From JAGFIY01 sp964499285 (GTDB lineage: Bacteria > Bacteroidota > Ignavibacteria > Ignavibacteriales > Melioribacteraceae): 64,000 nt of DNA. Location of the stretch: NCBI GenBank assembly GCA_964499285.1, contig CAZCLA010000006.1, positions 45,861 through 109,860 on the forward strand. Direction: 5' to 3'. The position numbers were made by a program, and so were the translations under genes. Shown piece by piece: positions 55,657 to 64,000 of the stretch. The notes beneath the pieces were generated by a model. It saw only the letters and a list, made by a program, of their open reading frames with translations, ran no database searches and was not told the DNA's origin. Numbering within the stretch: the stretch's first letter is position 1; each line of letters begins with the position of its first letter.

Positions 55657-56628
55657 TCAGTTCTCTTTTATTTTCTTAATCTCTTCAATCAATTTAGGCA
55701 CGATTTCAAAAACATCTCCGGCAATACCATAATCAGCAATTTGAAAAATTGGTGCATCTTTGTCTTTATTTATCGCAACAATGTATTTGGATGATCTCAT
55801 TCCTGCAAGATGCTGAATGGCTCCTGATATTCCAAGGGCTATATATAAATTAGGGGATACGGTTTTCCCAGTTTGTCCGACTTGTTCGGAATGAGATCTC
55901 CACCCAGCATCTACAACCGCTCTCGAAGCCCCAACGGCAGCACCAAGTACATCTGCAAGTTCTTCCACCAATTTGAAGTTTTCCGATTCTTTCAATCCTC
56001 TACCGCCGGAAACAATAATTTCAGCTTCGGCAACATCAATTTTACCGCCGGATTTTTTCACCTCAACAACTTTTGAGGAAAGGTTTAAATTACTTTGTTC
56101 CTTCACATTAATTTCAACTGTAGATTGAGCCGGTTCGCCAAGCGGGAAAGTGTTCGGTCTAATGGTTATTACTTTTTTACTGCTTTTGAATTTTACGTCT
56201 ACTAATGCCTTCCCTGCATAAACCGGTCTAGTTACAATAACCGAATCTCCGTCAACTTTTAGTTCTGTACAATCCGTTGCAATTCCGGCATCCATTTTTG
56301 AAGCGAGTATCGGAGCTAAGTCTTTGCCCATTGCAGTATTAGCAAAAATTACTATTTCTATATCGTTTTCATCTATATAACTCTTCAGTAAATCAGCATA
56401 AGCTGATGTTGAATAATTATCAAGTTCTGCTGATTTTAGGTGAACAATTGATGCTGCTCCCTGTTGAGCGGCTTTTTCCAAACCGGTGATATCGTTACCG
56501 ATTGCTGCCGTATTTATTTCACTTCCGAAAGCTTTGGATAATTTTTTTGCTGCAGCAACTGCTTCAAGGGAAGCTTTTTTTACCTCACCATTTCTTTGTT
56601 CTATAAATACTAAAATATTATTTGCCAT
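55657..56628 (-). CDS. etfA: electron transfer flavoprotein alpha subunit
   Basis: 323 residues. The C-terminal FAD-binding domain shows SGGRGLKESENF, GASRAVVDAGW, GQTGKTVSPNLYIALGISGAIQHLAGM (key residues GQTGK, P-LY, GISG--QH) and ADYGIAGD. The N-terminal domain is the alpha/beta fold shared with EtfB. The heterodimer shuttles electrons from acyl-CoA and other dehydrogenases to the quinone pool. It follows etfB by 12 bases with the RBS GGGAGAAAAAA. No acyl-CoA dehydrogenase is adjacent, but two acyl-CoA synthetase-type genes lie in the window. Confidence 0.96.
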   Translation of the reverse strand: MANNILVFIEQRNGEVKKASLEAVAAAKKLSKAFGSEINTAAIGNDITGLEKAAQQGAASIVHLKSAELDNYSTSAYADLLKSYIDENDIEIVIFANTAMGKDLAPILASKMDAGIATDCTELKVDGDSVIVTRPVYAGKALVDVKFKSSKKVITIRPNTFPLGEPAQSTVEINVKEQSNLNLSSKVVEVKKSGGKIDVAEAEIIVSGGRGLKESENFKLVEELADVLGAAVGASRAVVDAGWRSHSEQVGQTGKTVSPNLYIALGISGAIQHLAGMRSSKYIVAINKDKDAPIFQIADYGIAGDVFEIVPKLIEEIKKIKEN

Positions 56629-56640
56629 TTTTTTCTCCCT

Positions 56641-57387
56641 CTATATTACTTTAGCTTCTTCTCTTAACAATTTGACTAACTCCGGAACCGCACTTGCGTC
56701 CTCACCCAATATCTTTCCTGGGGATTTTGCCGGAGGTTTACTCATCGCTAAGATTTCAGTGTAATTTTCTGCAGCTCCAGCATCTTTTTCTTCAATAGTT
56801 TTTTTCTTAGCCGCCATTATTCCTTTCAGCGAAGCATATCTCGGTTCGTTTAATCCTTTCTGTGCAGTCACAGCACAAGGAAGCGATGTTTCAATTACTT
56901 CACGTCCTCCTTCAATTTCTCTTTCAGCGGTAATTTTCTCTCCTTCGAGTTTAAAGTCAACAACTACAGAAACTGAATTGAAGCCTAAAAGTTCGGCGGT
57001 TAATTGTCCCACAATACCCGCATCATAATCAACCGATTGTTTTCCGAAAAATACAAGTTGAGCTTCTTGATTTTTTATTTCGGCAGCTAGAGTTTTCGCT
57101 ACTGCGAGCGAATCCATGTAGGAATCCGATTTTAGCAATATTCCGCTGTCGGCACCCATTGCTAATGCTTTTCTTATCGATTCTTTATTTGCATCGGGTC
57201 CCAAGCTTATCACAACTACTTCGCCTCCCACTGCATCTCTTGTTTTCAGAGCTTCTTCTATAGCAAATTCGTCGTAAGGATTTACGACATAAGTAACATC
57301 TTTAGGGTCAATTGTTTTTCCGTCGTCCCCAATTTTAACCTTGGTTGCTGTATCGGGTACGTGACTTACACATACAACAATTTTCAT
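56641..57387 (-). CDS. etfB: electron transfer flavoprotein beta subunit
   Basis: 248 residues beginning MKIVVCVSHVPDTATKVKI. The family motif VVNPYDEFAIEEALK and the AMP-binding region (VFFGKQSVDYDAGIVGQLTAELLG, shortened here to its key GKQ-D-D-G-VG--LA core) are present. It pairs with EtfA. GGGAGG lies directly before the ATG on the minus strand. A TATATTTG element (57432-57439, minus) may be the -7 box of a Bacteroidota-like promoter. Confidence 0.95.
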   Translation of the reverse strand: MKIVVCVSHVPDTATKVKIGDDGKTIDPKDVTYVVNPYDEFAIEEALKTRDAVGGEVVVISLGPDANKESIRKALAMGADSGILLKSDSYMDSLAVAKTLAAEIKNQEAQLVFFGKQSVDYDAGIVGQLTAELLGFNSVSVVVDFKLEGEKITAEREIEGGREVIETSLPCAVTAQKGLNEPRYASLKGIMAAKKKTIEEKDAGAAENYTEILAMSKPPAKSPGKILGEDASAVPELVKLLREEAKVI

Positions 57388-57498
57388 TTAACCTCCCGAT
57401 TTATTCATTTTTAAAATGTCTTTAACAAAATCAAATATAAAGAAAATTTATTTTTTTGGCGTAATTTAATATTTTTTATTACTCTTTGAACTCTGATT

Positions 57499-57789
57499 AT
57501 GAGCGATCAAAAAACACAAAATATCGAACTGCCGGAACTTGATGAAGATGTAGAAATAGGACTGCCTTTTCAAGTCATTTTATTCAACGACGATTGGCAT
57601 ACATTTGACGAAGTGATAAACCAACTTATTGTTGCCACAAACTGTAGTTTCGAAAAGGCAAAAAACTTAGCATTTGAAGTTCATGTTAAGGGCAAAGCAA
57701 TTGTTTTTTTTGGCGAGATGAACAAATGTTTAAAAGTTTCAGCAGTGTTAGAAGAAATTGAACTTCACACTCAAATAGTTTCTGGGTAG
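57499..57789 (+). CDS. clpS: ClpS adaptor of the ClpAP protease
   Basis: 96 residues. The conserved VILFNDDWHTFDEVI (Asn-Asp-Asp binding pocket for N-degron side chains) and the VHVKGKAIVFFGEM segment match ClpS. The adaptor recognises proteins with bulky hydrophobic N-terminal residues and delivers them to ClpA or ClpC. The first 25 residues are acidic and flexible. clpA is not adjacent; ychF follows after 63 bases. Confidence 0.9.
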   Translation: MSDQKTQNIELPELDEDVEIGLPFQVILFNDDWHTFDEVINQLIVATNCSFEKAKNLAFEVHVKGKAIVFFGEMNKCLKVSAVLEEIELHTQIVSG

Positions 57790-57852
57790 CTCAAAAGTCT
57801 GTCCGTTCGATTTATATTTTATATATTTGTTTATCATTTTACATATTAGTGG

Positions 57853-58938
57853 ATGTTTATGCAGATAGGACTTGTTGGTTTACAGTTTTCGGGAAAAACA
57901 ACTCTTTTTAACACCCTTTCACTTCAAGAATATGATCCCGAACTTGCGGCAAAAGAAGAAACAAAGGTCGAAGTTGTAAAAGTTCCAGATGAACGTCTTG
58001 ATCATCTAACCCAGATTTTCAATCCGAAAAAGCAAGTCAATGCAGTAATAGAATTTTTTGATATTCCCGGATTAAAAATGTCGGAAGAGGGGAAAGTTAA
58101 AATAACCTCGTCATTTCTTAACAATGTGAAAAACAATGATGCTTTATTATATGTTATCAGAAAGTTTGATGACGAAACCGTTCCGCATCCAATGAACACA
58201 ATTGATCCGCTTAGGGATATTCAATTTCTTGAAACTGAATTTCTTTTGCACGATTTAGCTTTTTTTGAAAGCAGGATCGAAAAATTGAAAAAAGATATTC
58301 AGAAAATGAAAGATGAAAAACTTAAGAGAGAACTTCCGTTAGCCGAAAAATGTGTATCGTTTCTCGAGGAAGAAAAACCGTTGAGAGATTTGGATTTAAG
58401 CGAGGATGAAATGAAATTGCTTTCCGGTTATCAGTTATTGACTCTTAAACCTTTAGTGGTCGCCGTTAACTTTGACGAAAATTCTATTGATAAAGTTGAA
58501 ACTGTTATATCGAATATCACTCAAAATATTAACTCAGAAATAAATTTTATTCCTTTCTTTGCTAAAATTGAATATGAATTATCATTATTGGAAGTTGAGG
58601 ATAGAAAATCGTTTATGCAGGATTACGGTATCGAGAAATCAGCAAAAGATAAAATAATCCAAACTGCATATAAACTACTAGGATTGAGTTCTTTCTTCAC
58701 CGTCGGTGAGGATGAATGTAGAGCATGGACAATCAAAAACGGATATACTGCTCAGCAAGCAGCAGGAGTTATACACACGGATTTCTTCAACAAATTTATT
58801 CGCGCCGAGGTGGTTCATTATACAGATTATATTCAATACGGTTCATTTGCAAAATGTAAAGATGCCGGTGTATGGCGATTGGAAGGGAAGGAATATCAGG
58901 TAAAAGACGGAGATATACTTAATATCAGACACAATTAA
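57853..58938 (+). CDS. ychF: divergent YchF/Obg-family GTPase or ATPase
   Basis: 361 residues. The P-loop is GLQFSGKTTLFNTL (residues 9-22) where YchF usually has GLPNVGKSTLFN. The switch II region reads FFDIPGLKMSEEG, without the usual GASKGEGLGN loop. The helical coiled-coil part and the C-terminal TGS-like domain (FFTVGEDECRAWTIKNGYTAQQAAG ... in part, plus YQVKDGDILNIRHN) are well conserved. YchF proteins bind ATP and ribosomes and act in stress responses. This copy has changed nucleotide-site loops, so its nucleotide use is uncertain. An ATG at 57859 is an alternative start. TATATTTG (57822-57829) upstream resembles a -7 box. Confidence 0.85.
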   Translation: MFMQIGLVGLQFSGKTTLFNTLSLQEYDPELAAKEETKVEVVKVPDERLDHLTQIFNPKKQVNAVIEFFDIPGLKMSEEGKVKITSSFLNNVKNNDALLYVIRKFDDETVPHPMNTIDPLRDIQFLETEFLLHDLAFFESRIEKLKKDIQKMKDEKLKRELPLAEKCVSFLEEEKPLRDLDLSEDEMKLLSGYQLLTLKPLVVAVNFDENSIDKVETVISNITQNINSEINFIPFFAKIEYELSLLEVEDRKSFMQDYGIEKSAKDKIIQTAYKLLGLSSFFTVGEDECRAWTIKNGYTAQQAAGVIHTDFFNKFIRAEVVHYTDYIQYGSFAKCKDAGVWRLEGKEYQVKDGDILNIRHN

Positions 58939-58949
58939 GGGGAATTATA

Positions 58950-60407
58950 ATGGCAAAAGATGCAATTAAAGATTTAAAACCGGAATTGCTGTGGGAAGCT
59001 TTTTACGGTATAGCACAAGTTCCGCGGCCCTCAAAAAAGGAGGAAAAAATCCAACAACATGTTAAAGATTGGGCTGAAAAAAATAAGTTTGAATTTAAAA
59101 CAGATGATGCAGGAAACATTTTGATCAAAGTTCCAGCCACTCCCGGTTATGAAGGTAAAGATACTATAGTTCTTCAAGGTCATCTTGATATGGTCTGCGA
59201 AAAAAACAAAGGAACAGAACATGATTTTGATAATGATCCGATTGATTTGATTAAAGACGGCGATTGGATAAAAGCCAACGGAACAACGCTTGGAGCTGAT
59301 AACGGAATAGGTGTTGCTGCTGCAATGGCAATAGCTCTTGATAAAAACACAGTGCACGGTCCATTAGAAATTTTATGTACGGCAGATGAAGAAACGGGTA
59401 TGACCGGAGTAAACGGTTTGAGCAGCGACTTTCTGAAAGGAAAATACTTGCTGAACATGGATTCGGAGGAGGATGGAGTATTTTATGTTGGCTGCGCAGG
59501 CGGGCAAGATACCGTAGGAAGAGCGGAGATAAAATATAAAACGAATGACACTGATCTTGTTCCTTACGAATTGATGGTTACCGGATTAGCTGGAGGACAC
59601 TCAGGTTTGGATATTCAGAACGGCCGAGCAAATGCAATTCGATTGCTTGCAATTTTACTGAACAGATTAGATGTTAAATTCAAGATTGCCGAAATGAATG
59701 GAGGTTCGCTGCGAAATGCTATTCCGCGTGAAGCTGAAGCAGTAATATTAATTGATCCAGCAGACGAAGTAAAAATTAAAGATGTTATCGAGAAGTTTGT
59801 GAATGATTTACTTTTAGAATTCAAAGTAACTGACGGAGGCTTGAAGGTTAATTTTACAAAACTTGATAAAAAATTCGACAAAGTATTCAGTAAAAAATTT
59901 AGTAAAAAAGTGATAAATGTTCTTCTTGCAGTTCCACACGGAATAATGGCGATGAGTCCATCGATACCTGATCTTGTAGAAACTTCAACAAACCTTGCGA
60001 CTCTTAGAATAGATGGCGACGAACTTGTGATTGGTACAAGTCAGCGAAGTTCAATTGAGAGCGCAAAACTTGTGGTTACCTCCCGAGTTGTGGCAATATT
60101 TAAACTTGCAGGATTTGAAGCAAAAGTGGGTGACGGCTATCCGGGCTGGCAGCCGAATATGGATTCCCAATTGCTTAAAACAGGAAAGAAGGTTTATAAA
60201 GATATGTTTGGAAGCGAACCTGGGATAAAAGCAATCCACGCCGGTTTAGAAACCGGGTTGCTCGGAGCAAAATATCCTGATCTTGATATGATTTCGTTCG
60301 GACCAACAATTATGGGGGCTCATTCTCCTACGGAAAAAGTAAACATTCCAGCAGTCGAAAAATTCTATAAGCTTCTGAAAGGAATGCTGAAGGAACTTGC
60401 ATCTTAA
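58950..60407 (+). CDS. pepD: aminoacyl-histidine dipeptidase (PepD-like, M20)
   Basis: 485 residues. Motifs in order: LQGHLDMVCEK (zinc His/Asp, residue 74), GADNGIGVAAAMAIA (bridging Asp), TADEETGMTGVNG (catalytic Glu-Glu), NMDSEEDG, GLAGGHSGLDI (dimerisation lid) and GAHSPTEKV with a further ligand. The enzyme hydrolyses Xaa-His and other dipeptides in the cytoplasm. It follows ychF after 11 bases with GGGGAATT before the ATG, and it is closed by a strong terminator at 60434. Confidence 0.94.
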   Translation: MAKDAIKDLKPELLWEAFYGIAQVPRPSKKEEKIQQHVKDWAEKNKFEFKTDDAGNILIKVPATPGYEGKDTIVLQGHLDMVCEKNKGTEHDFDNDPIDLIKDGDWIKANGTTLGADNGIGVAAAMAIALDKNTVHGPLEILCTADEETGMTGVNGLSSDFLKGKYLLNMDSEEDGVFYVGCAGGQDTVGRAEIKYKTNDTDLVPYELMVTGLAGGHSGLDIQNGRANAIRLLAILLNRLDVKFKIAEMNGGSLRNAIPREAEAVILIDPADEVKIKDVIEKFVNDLLLEFKVTDGGLKVNFTKLDKKFDKVFSKKFSKKVINVLLAVPHGIMAMSPSIPDLVETSTNLATLRIDGDELVIGTSQRSSIESAKLVVTSRVVAIFKLAGFEAKVGDGYPGWQPNMDSQLLKTGKKVYKDMFGSEPGIKAIHAGLETGLLGAKYPDLDMISFGPTIMGAHSPTEKVNIPAVEKFYKLLKGMLKELAS

Positions 60408-60433
60408 GCCTAAGCATTTTTGTTCCATCCAAC

Positions 60434-60460
60434 AAGCCGCTTAATCAAGCGGCTTTTTTT
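60434..60460 (+). terminator. rho-independent terminator after pepD
   Basis: AAGCCGCTT (60434-60442) pairs perfectly with AAGCGGCTT (60447-60455) over a 4-base loop AATC, followed by seven Ts. It closes the ychF-pepD transcript. Confidence 0.95.
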
Positions 60461-60524
60461 ATTGTTTTATTTATCGATATTTCTTAAGATATGGTTATCT
60501 TTTAAAAAATCGGCATAAATTAAA

Positions 60525-62234
60525 ATGAAAACGACGCAAGATTTATACTCGGTACCAAGAATCACTTCGCTCCAAGATATGCTGCTGCGTTCAGCAGAGG
60601 AGTACGGATCAAAACTAGCAATGGAAGATTTGAACACTACACCCTTCCAAAAACAAACTTATTCACAACTTTTGGATAGTGTTTTAAGGTTAGGCACGGC
60701 ATTGAAATCACTTGGGATTGATGAAAGAAGTCACATCGCAATAATTGGTGAGAACAGAGTACAATGGGCTGTTAGTTATTTGACGTGTGCATGTTTTAAC
60801 TTCATCGTAGTTCCGATTGACAAAAACTTAAACGCAAACGAGATATTGAATATTCTTCACGAGTCGGACAGCGAGGTTATAATTTCATCGGCTTCCTATC
60901 TTGAAATATTTGATGATGTCAGCAGTGCCCTGCCAAGATTAAAACATTTTATCTCGATGGATTCAACGAATAACAATCAATTTCATTCAATGGTTGAACT
61001 AATGAAGAATGTTGAACCAATTGCGAAAGAAGCGCTTCCGAACATCAAACCGAACGAATTGTTCGAAATTATTTTTACAAGCGGTTCGCTTGGCAGAGCA
61101 AAAGGTGTTATGCTTTCTCAAACAAACATTACTTCGAATTTAATGAGTATGGTGAGTATGTTATTCATGCACCCGGAAGATAGATTTTTATCTGTACTTC
61201 CGATGCATCATACCTATGAATGTACGTGTGGAATGTTATGTCCACTCTATTGCGGATCTTCGATTCATTATTCACGTTCGTTAAAAACAGTGGTTGACGA
61301 TATTCAACAAGTGAAGGCTACAGTTCTTTTGGGTGTGCCGCTGCTTTATGATAAAATGTTCAGAAGAATTTCGAAATCTATTAAAGAGGATAAAGTAAAA
61401 TCGAAAATAGTCCCTCCATTGGTTAAAATTACTAATCTTGTTCAGAAAGTTGGTTTTAAGGAGATCAAAAAAAACATATTCAAAGAACTTCATCATAAAT
61501 TCGGTGGTCATATCCGAGTGTTCATTGCAGGCGGGGCTGCACCAGATCCAGAGGTAGCAAAGGGTCTGCGGGAATTCGGCTTTAACTTTCTGCAAGGTTA
61601 TGGTTTGACAGAAACTGCACCGATTCTTGCTTTGAACAGATTAAACAATTTTAAGGATAATGCTGCCGGAATTCCTCTTCCAGGAGTTGAGATAAAAATT
61701 CTGGATCCCGACGAAAACGGCAGCGGCGAGATTGCCGCTAAAGGTCCGAACATAATGCTCGGCTATTACAAGAACGATGAACAGACTCGAAATGTTTTGA
61801 ATGAAGGATGGTTTAAGACTGGCGATATTGGTTTCTTTGATGAGGACGGATTTCTTCATATTAACGGAAGAAAAAAGAATGTAATTGTTTCGAGAAGCGG
61901 TAAAAATGTGTTCCCCGAAGAAATTGAGGACGTGCTGAACAGAAGTAAATTTGTGCTTGAATCAATTGTTTTTGGTGAGAAAGACGATAAGCAAGGTGAA
62001 ATAATCAGCGCAATAATTGTTGTTGATACAGAAGCTTTTCTTGAATTTGCGGAAACAGAAAAGATAAAACTAAATGAAAAAACTATTGGCGATAAAATAA
62101 AATCGGAGATTGATAAAGTTAATAAGCAATTGGCGCTGCATCAGCAAATTAAAAAATTTACAATCAGAGATCGTGAATTTGAAAAAACAACTACTCAGAA
62201 AATAAAGCGTTATTTGGTCGATCAAGAAGAATAG
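60525..62234 (+). CDS. long-chain fatty acid-CoA ligase-like AMP-binding protein
   Basis: 569 residues, the size of FadD-type enzymes. Motifs: FTSGSLGRAKGVMLS (P-loop; the common form is TSGTTGxPKG), QGYGLTETAP (adenine-binding), GWFKTGDIGFFDEDGF, and GRKKNVIVSRSGKNVFPEEIE. The C-terminal subdomain ends EFEKTTTQKIKRYL with the likely catalytic Lys. It activates fatty acids with ATP and CoA at the membrane. A TATCTTTT element lies at 60496-60503 upstream. It shares the adenylate-forming fold with the 1593-residue protein at 37045 but not its extra domains. Confidence 0.9.
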   Translation: MKTTQDLYSVPRITSLQDMLLRSAEEYGSKLAMEDLNTTPFQKQTYSQLLDSVLRLGTALKSLGIDERSHIAIIGENRVQWAVSYLTCACFNFIVVPIDKNLNANEILNILHESDSEVIISSASYLEIFDDVSSALPRLKHFISMDSTNNNQFHSMVELMKNVEPIAKEALPNIKPNELFEIIFTSGSLGRAKGVMLSQTNITSNLMSMVSMLFMHPEDRFLSVLPMHHTYECTCGMLCPLYCGSSIHYSRSLKTVVDDIQQVKATVLLGVPLLYDKMFRRISKSIKEDKVKSKIVPPLVKITNLVQKVGFKEIKKNIFKELHHKFGGHIRVFIAGGAAPDPEVAKGLREFGFNFLQGYGLTETAPILALNRLNNFKDNAAGIPLPGVEIKILDPDENGSGEIAAKGPNIMLGYYKNDEQTRNVLNEGWFKTGDIGFFDEDGFLHINGRKKNVIVSRSGKNVFPEEIEDVLNRSKFVLESIVFGEKDDKQGEIISAIIVVDTEAFLEFAETEKIKLNEKTIGDKIKSEIDKVNKQLALHQQIKKFTIRDREFEKTTTQKIKRYLVDQEE

Positions 62235-62307
62235 ATAATTTTTTAACTTGTTTTTGGTATTGAAAATTATTTTTCTAATTTTCCTCTGTTAATCATTTCA
62301 AAACGGG

Positions 62308-63801
62308 TTGAATATAAGAAGTTTGTTAAATAGCGCAATTAAAAATATATTATTTTTAATATTATTTGCATTGAATTCCTTTGCGCAATCAAATAATTCT
62401 GTTCAAAATGATAAATTCCATTCCATCTATCTCTCCTTTAAACCCGGTGTGACATACTCCATTACCGATTATAAAAGTCCCGAGATTGGTTCCCTCGCTG
62501 AATTTTCGGCTGATTATAATTTTTATAAGTATAAAAACCATCTCTTCGGAATAGGAATTCTGGGAAATTTGGGTAGTTTGAATGGGGAACATTCTAGTTT
62601 TAATCCATCAGAATTCACCACAAATTTTACTTCGATCGGTTTAACAGGATTTTATGCTTATAATCTTTACGGTTACGATTTGAGATTTGGAATTGGAATT
62701 GAAAATATTTGGTTTGACCCGGAATATATTGAACAGCATAATTTAAATGAAAAATTATCCGATGAACCTGACAAAAGAGCATTTGGATTATTACTTGAAA
62801 TTGGAGGTAGAAAATTTTTCAATAAAAATTGGGGAGCTGATTTTTCATTCAGTTATCACATGCCTTTTACTGATTGGATTGACGGAGCGAACCGAGGTTC
62901 TGCGAAAGACGTATTCGCCTCTGTAAAACTTGGTGTTGTTTACAAGTTGGATTTTTTAATAAGAATTAAAAGCGATGAGCCAAATCTAGTAGAACCGATT
63001 GAAGCTGAAAAAAGATTTAAAGATTCGGATTCTGATGGGGTAGAGGATATAATTGACAAATGTCCGGATACTCCGGCTAATGTGATAGTTGATGAAACCG
63101 GCTGTCCCGAGGATACCGATAAAGATGGTGTTCCTGATTATCTGGATCAATGTCCGAATACTTTACCGGGTGTTGAAGTGGATAAATTCGGCTGCTCGGA
63201 GGATTCAGACGGGGATGGAATTCCGGATTCAATAGATGAATGTATGGCTACTCCTAATAACGTTGTTGTTGACGAAAAAGGTTGCCCTGTTGATTTGGAC
63301 AGAGATGGAATCGCGGATTATCTTGATATTTGTCCGGATACAAAATTAGGAGTTCAAGTAGATCAATACGGCTGTCCAATTGATTCAGATGATGACGGTG
63401 TACCTGATTATAAAGATGAGTGCGATAATACTTTACTAGGACAAATTGTTGATGAATTTGGTTGCTCACAATCACAGATTACTGAGAGTGAAACTGTTAT
63501 TATACACTTTGAATATGGACTGGCTAATATTAGTAGAATAGATTATATTTTACTTGATAAATTAATAAAAAAACTGCGCGAAGAACCATATAGCCGTTGG
63601 TTGATTGAGGGATATATCAGTAGTGAAGAAGCAATCGAAGGATACAAAAATCTTGCTTTGGATCGTGCAAACTTTATAAAAAACTATTTTGTAAGAAAAG
63701 GAATTGACGAGTATCGGTTTGATATTATAGCAAAAGAAGAAACAAATGCCGGCACCGCAGATGAGGATATGAAAAAGATAATTATGTCTAAAATTAGATA
63801 A
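62308..63801 (+). CDS. OmpA-family outer-membrane protein with thrombospondin type 3 repeats
   Basis: 497 residues from a TTG. A signal peptide (ILFALNSFA/Q) leads into a beta-barrel of about 200 residues. Five calcium-binding thrombospondin type 3 repeats follow (63018-63470), each with a DxDxDG loop and a GC pair, for example DSDSDGVEDIIDKC and DTDKDGVPDYLDQC. The C-terminal OmpA-like domain begins VIIHFEYGLANIS and contains NLALDRANFIKNYF. The usual GHTD of the peptidoglycan site reads GYIS here, so binding to diaminopimelate may be lost. The protein probably links outer membrane and wall or works as a surface stalk. Confidence 0.9.
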   Translation: MNIRSLLNSAIKNILFLILFALNSFAQSNNSVQNDKFHSIYLSFKPGVTYSITDYKSPEIGSLAEFSADYNFYKYKNHLFGIGILGNLGSLNGEHSSFNPSEFTTNFTSIGLTGFYAYNLYGYDLRFGIGIENIWFDPEYIEQHNLNEKLSDEPDKRAFGLLLEIGGRKFFNKNWGADFSFSYHMPFTDWIDGANRGSAKDVFASVKLGVVYKLDFLIRIKSDEPNLVEPIEAEKRFKDSDSDGVEDIIDKCPDTPANVIVDETGCPEDTDKDGVPDYLDQCPNTLPGVEVDKFGCSEDSDGDGIPDSIDECMATPNNVVVDEKGCPVDLDRDGIADYLDICPDTKLGVQVDQYGCPIDSDDDGVPDYKDECDNTLLGQIVDEFGCSQSQITESETVIIHFEYGLANISRIDYILLDKLIKKLREEPYSRWLIEGYISSEEAIEGYKNLALDRANFIKNYFVRKGIDEYRFDIIAKEETNAGTADEDMKKIIMSKIR

Positions 63802-63974
63802 AAATGGATATATTTTTGTTTGTTTTTACGGTTTTTATTTAATAAGTTATAATAAATTGTTGAGTAAAGTTCTGCGAATTGTATAATTTTTGGATTTCTT
63901 GTTAATTGAACAATATTAAATTTAAAAAGATTATTACCTATCAAATTAATTTATCAATCATTCTAGGAGGTTCT

Positions 63975-64000
63975 ATGAAAAAAGCATTATGGCTTCTTTT
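63975..64000 (+). CDS. start of an exported protein, cut by the window end
   Basis: Only eight codons are visible: MKKALWLL, the beginning of a signal peptide. A strong AGGAGG (63965-63970) lies four bases before the ATG, which supports a real gene. The 173 bases before it are AT-rich and hold TATTTTTG at 63811-63818, but it is too far away to assign as its promoter. Nothing can be said about function. Confidence 0.65.

Noticed and set aside
63018..63470. Tandem repeat in DNA
   Set aside because: The periodicity is the thrombospondin type 3 repeat of the coded protein; the bases themselves have diverged.
63811..63818. TATTTTTG as a promoter -7 box for the last gene
   Set aside because: It is about 157 bases from the start codon and has no TTTG at the correct distance upstream.
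1..64000. CRISPR arrays, prophage, transposases, restriction or defence genes
   Set aside because: I looked for repeated short units, recombinases and typical defence domains and found none.

Overview
This is an AT-rich, densely packed bacterial chromosome segment. It contains one scaffold gap, one tRNA, one small SRP RNA and about 50 protein genes. Several traits point to the Ignavibacteria/Chlorobi side of the Bacteroidota group: PorV/PorQ-like outer-membrane proteins beside a secreted protein with a FlgD-type C-terminal domain, bacillithiol synthesis (bshC), hpnCDE squalene genes, a mitochondrial-type citrate synthase, glgC, a DUF2851 gene and a bifunctional-nuclease/UVR protein. This placement is inference from gene content; no rRNA is present. 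TTG starts are common, many genes overlap by 1-14 bases, and Shine-Dalgarno sequences occur before some genes. Both a sigma70-like promoter (TTGACA/TTTAAT) and a Bacteroidota-like one (TTTG/TAnnTTTG) can be seen.

Layout. 1-3285: tail of a SpoU rRNA/tRNA methyltransferase, aroA, and bshC on the other strand. 3409-11005: a compact envelope-glycan cluster (flippase-like protein, GT2, polysaccharide deacetylase, second GT2, radical SAM protein) bracketed by two paralogous outer-membrane-type proteins and followed by a site-2 protease. 11248-15569: a secretion-type module of lipoprotein, Asp-box repeat protein and two PorV/PorQ-like barrels. 15694-18962: FemAB-like acyltransferase, GT4 (broken by the gap) and GT9. 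18985-24648: SRP RNA, SixA-like phosphatase, NhaC antiporter, uvrC, glgC. 24769-29549: M1 peptidase, LpxH-like hydrolase, class A PBP. 29609-32715: tRNA-Leu and hpnCDE. 32771-36883: citrate synthase and an active/inactive M16 peptidase pair. 37045-41826: a 1593-residue adenylate-forming/GNAT fusion. 41932-45051: pyrG and a TPR protein. 45139-53471: purN, purH, mreBCD, PBP2, rodA, pyrF. 53566-57387: DUF2851 gene, then etfB-etfA-bifunctional nuclease on the minus strand. 57499-64000: clpS, a divergent ychF, pepD, an acyl-CoA synthetase, an OmpA-like protein with thrombospondin type 3 repeats, and the start of a further exported protein.

Much of the window serves the cell envelope: peptidoglycan elongation (mreBCD, PBP2, rodA, PBP1A), lipid A and surface glycans (lpxH, GT2/GT4/GT9), membrane triterpenoids (hpnCDE) and outer-membrane proteins. 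The least explained parts are the 1593-residue fusion protein and the glycan cluster at 3409-10002. The 100-N gap at 17016-17115 is flanked by an exact 55-base duplication; collapsing it restores one intact glycosyltransferase gene. No mobile element, CRISPR array or prophage was seen, and no intergenic stretch exceeds about 250 bases.
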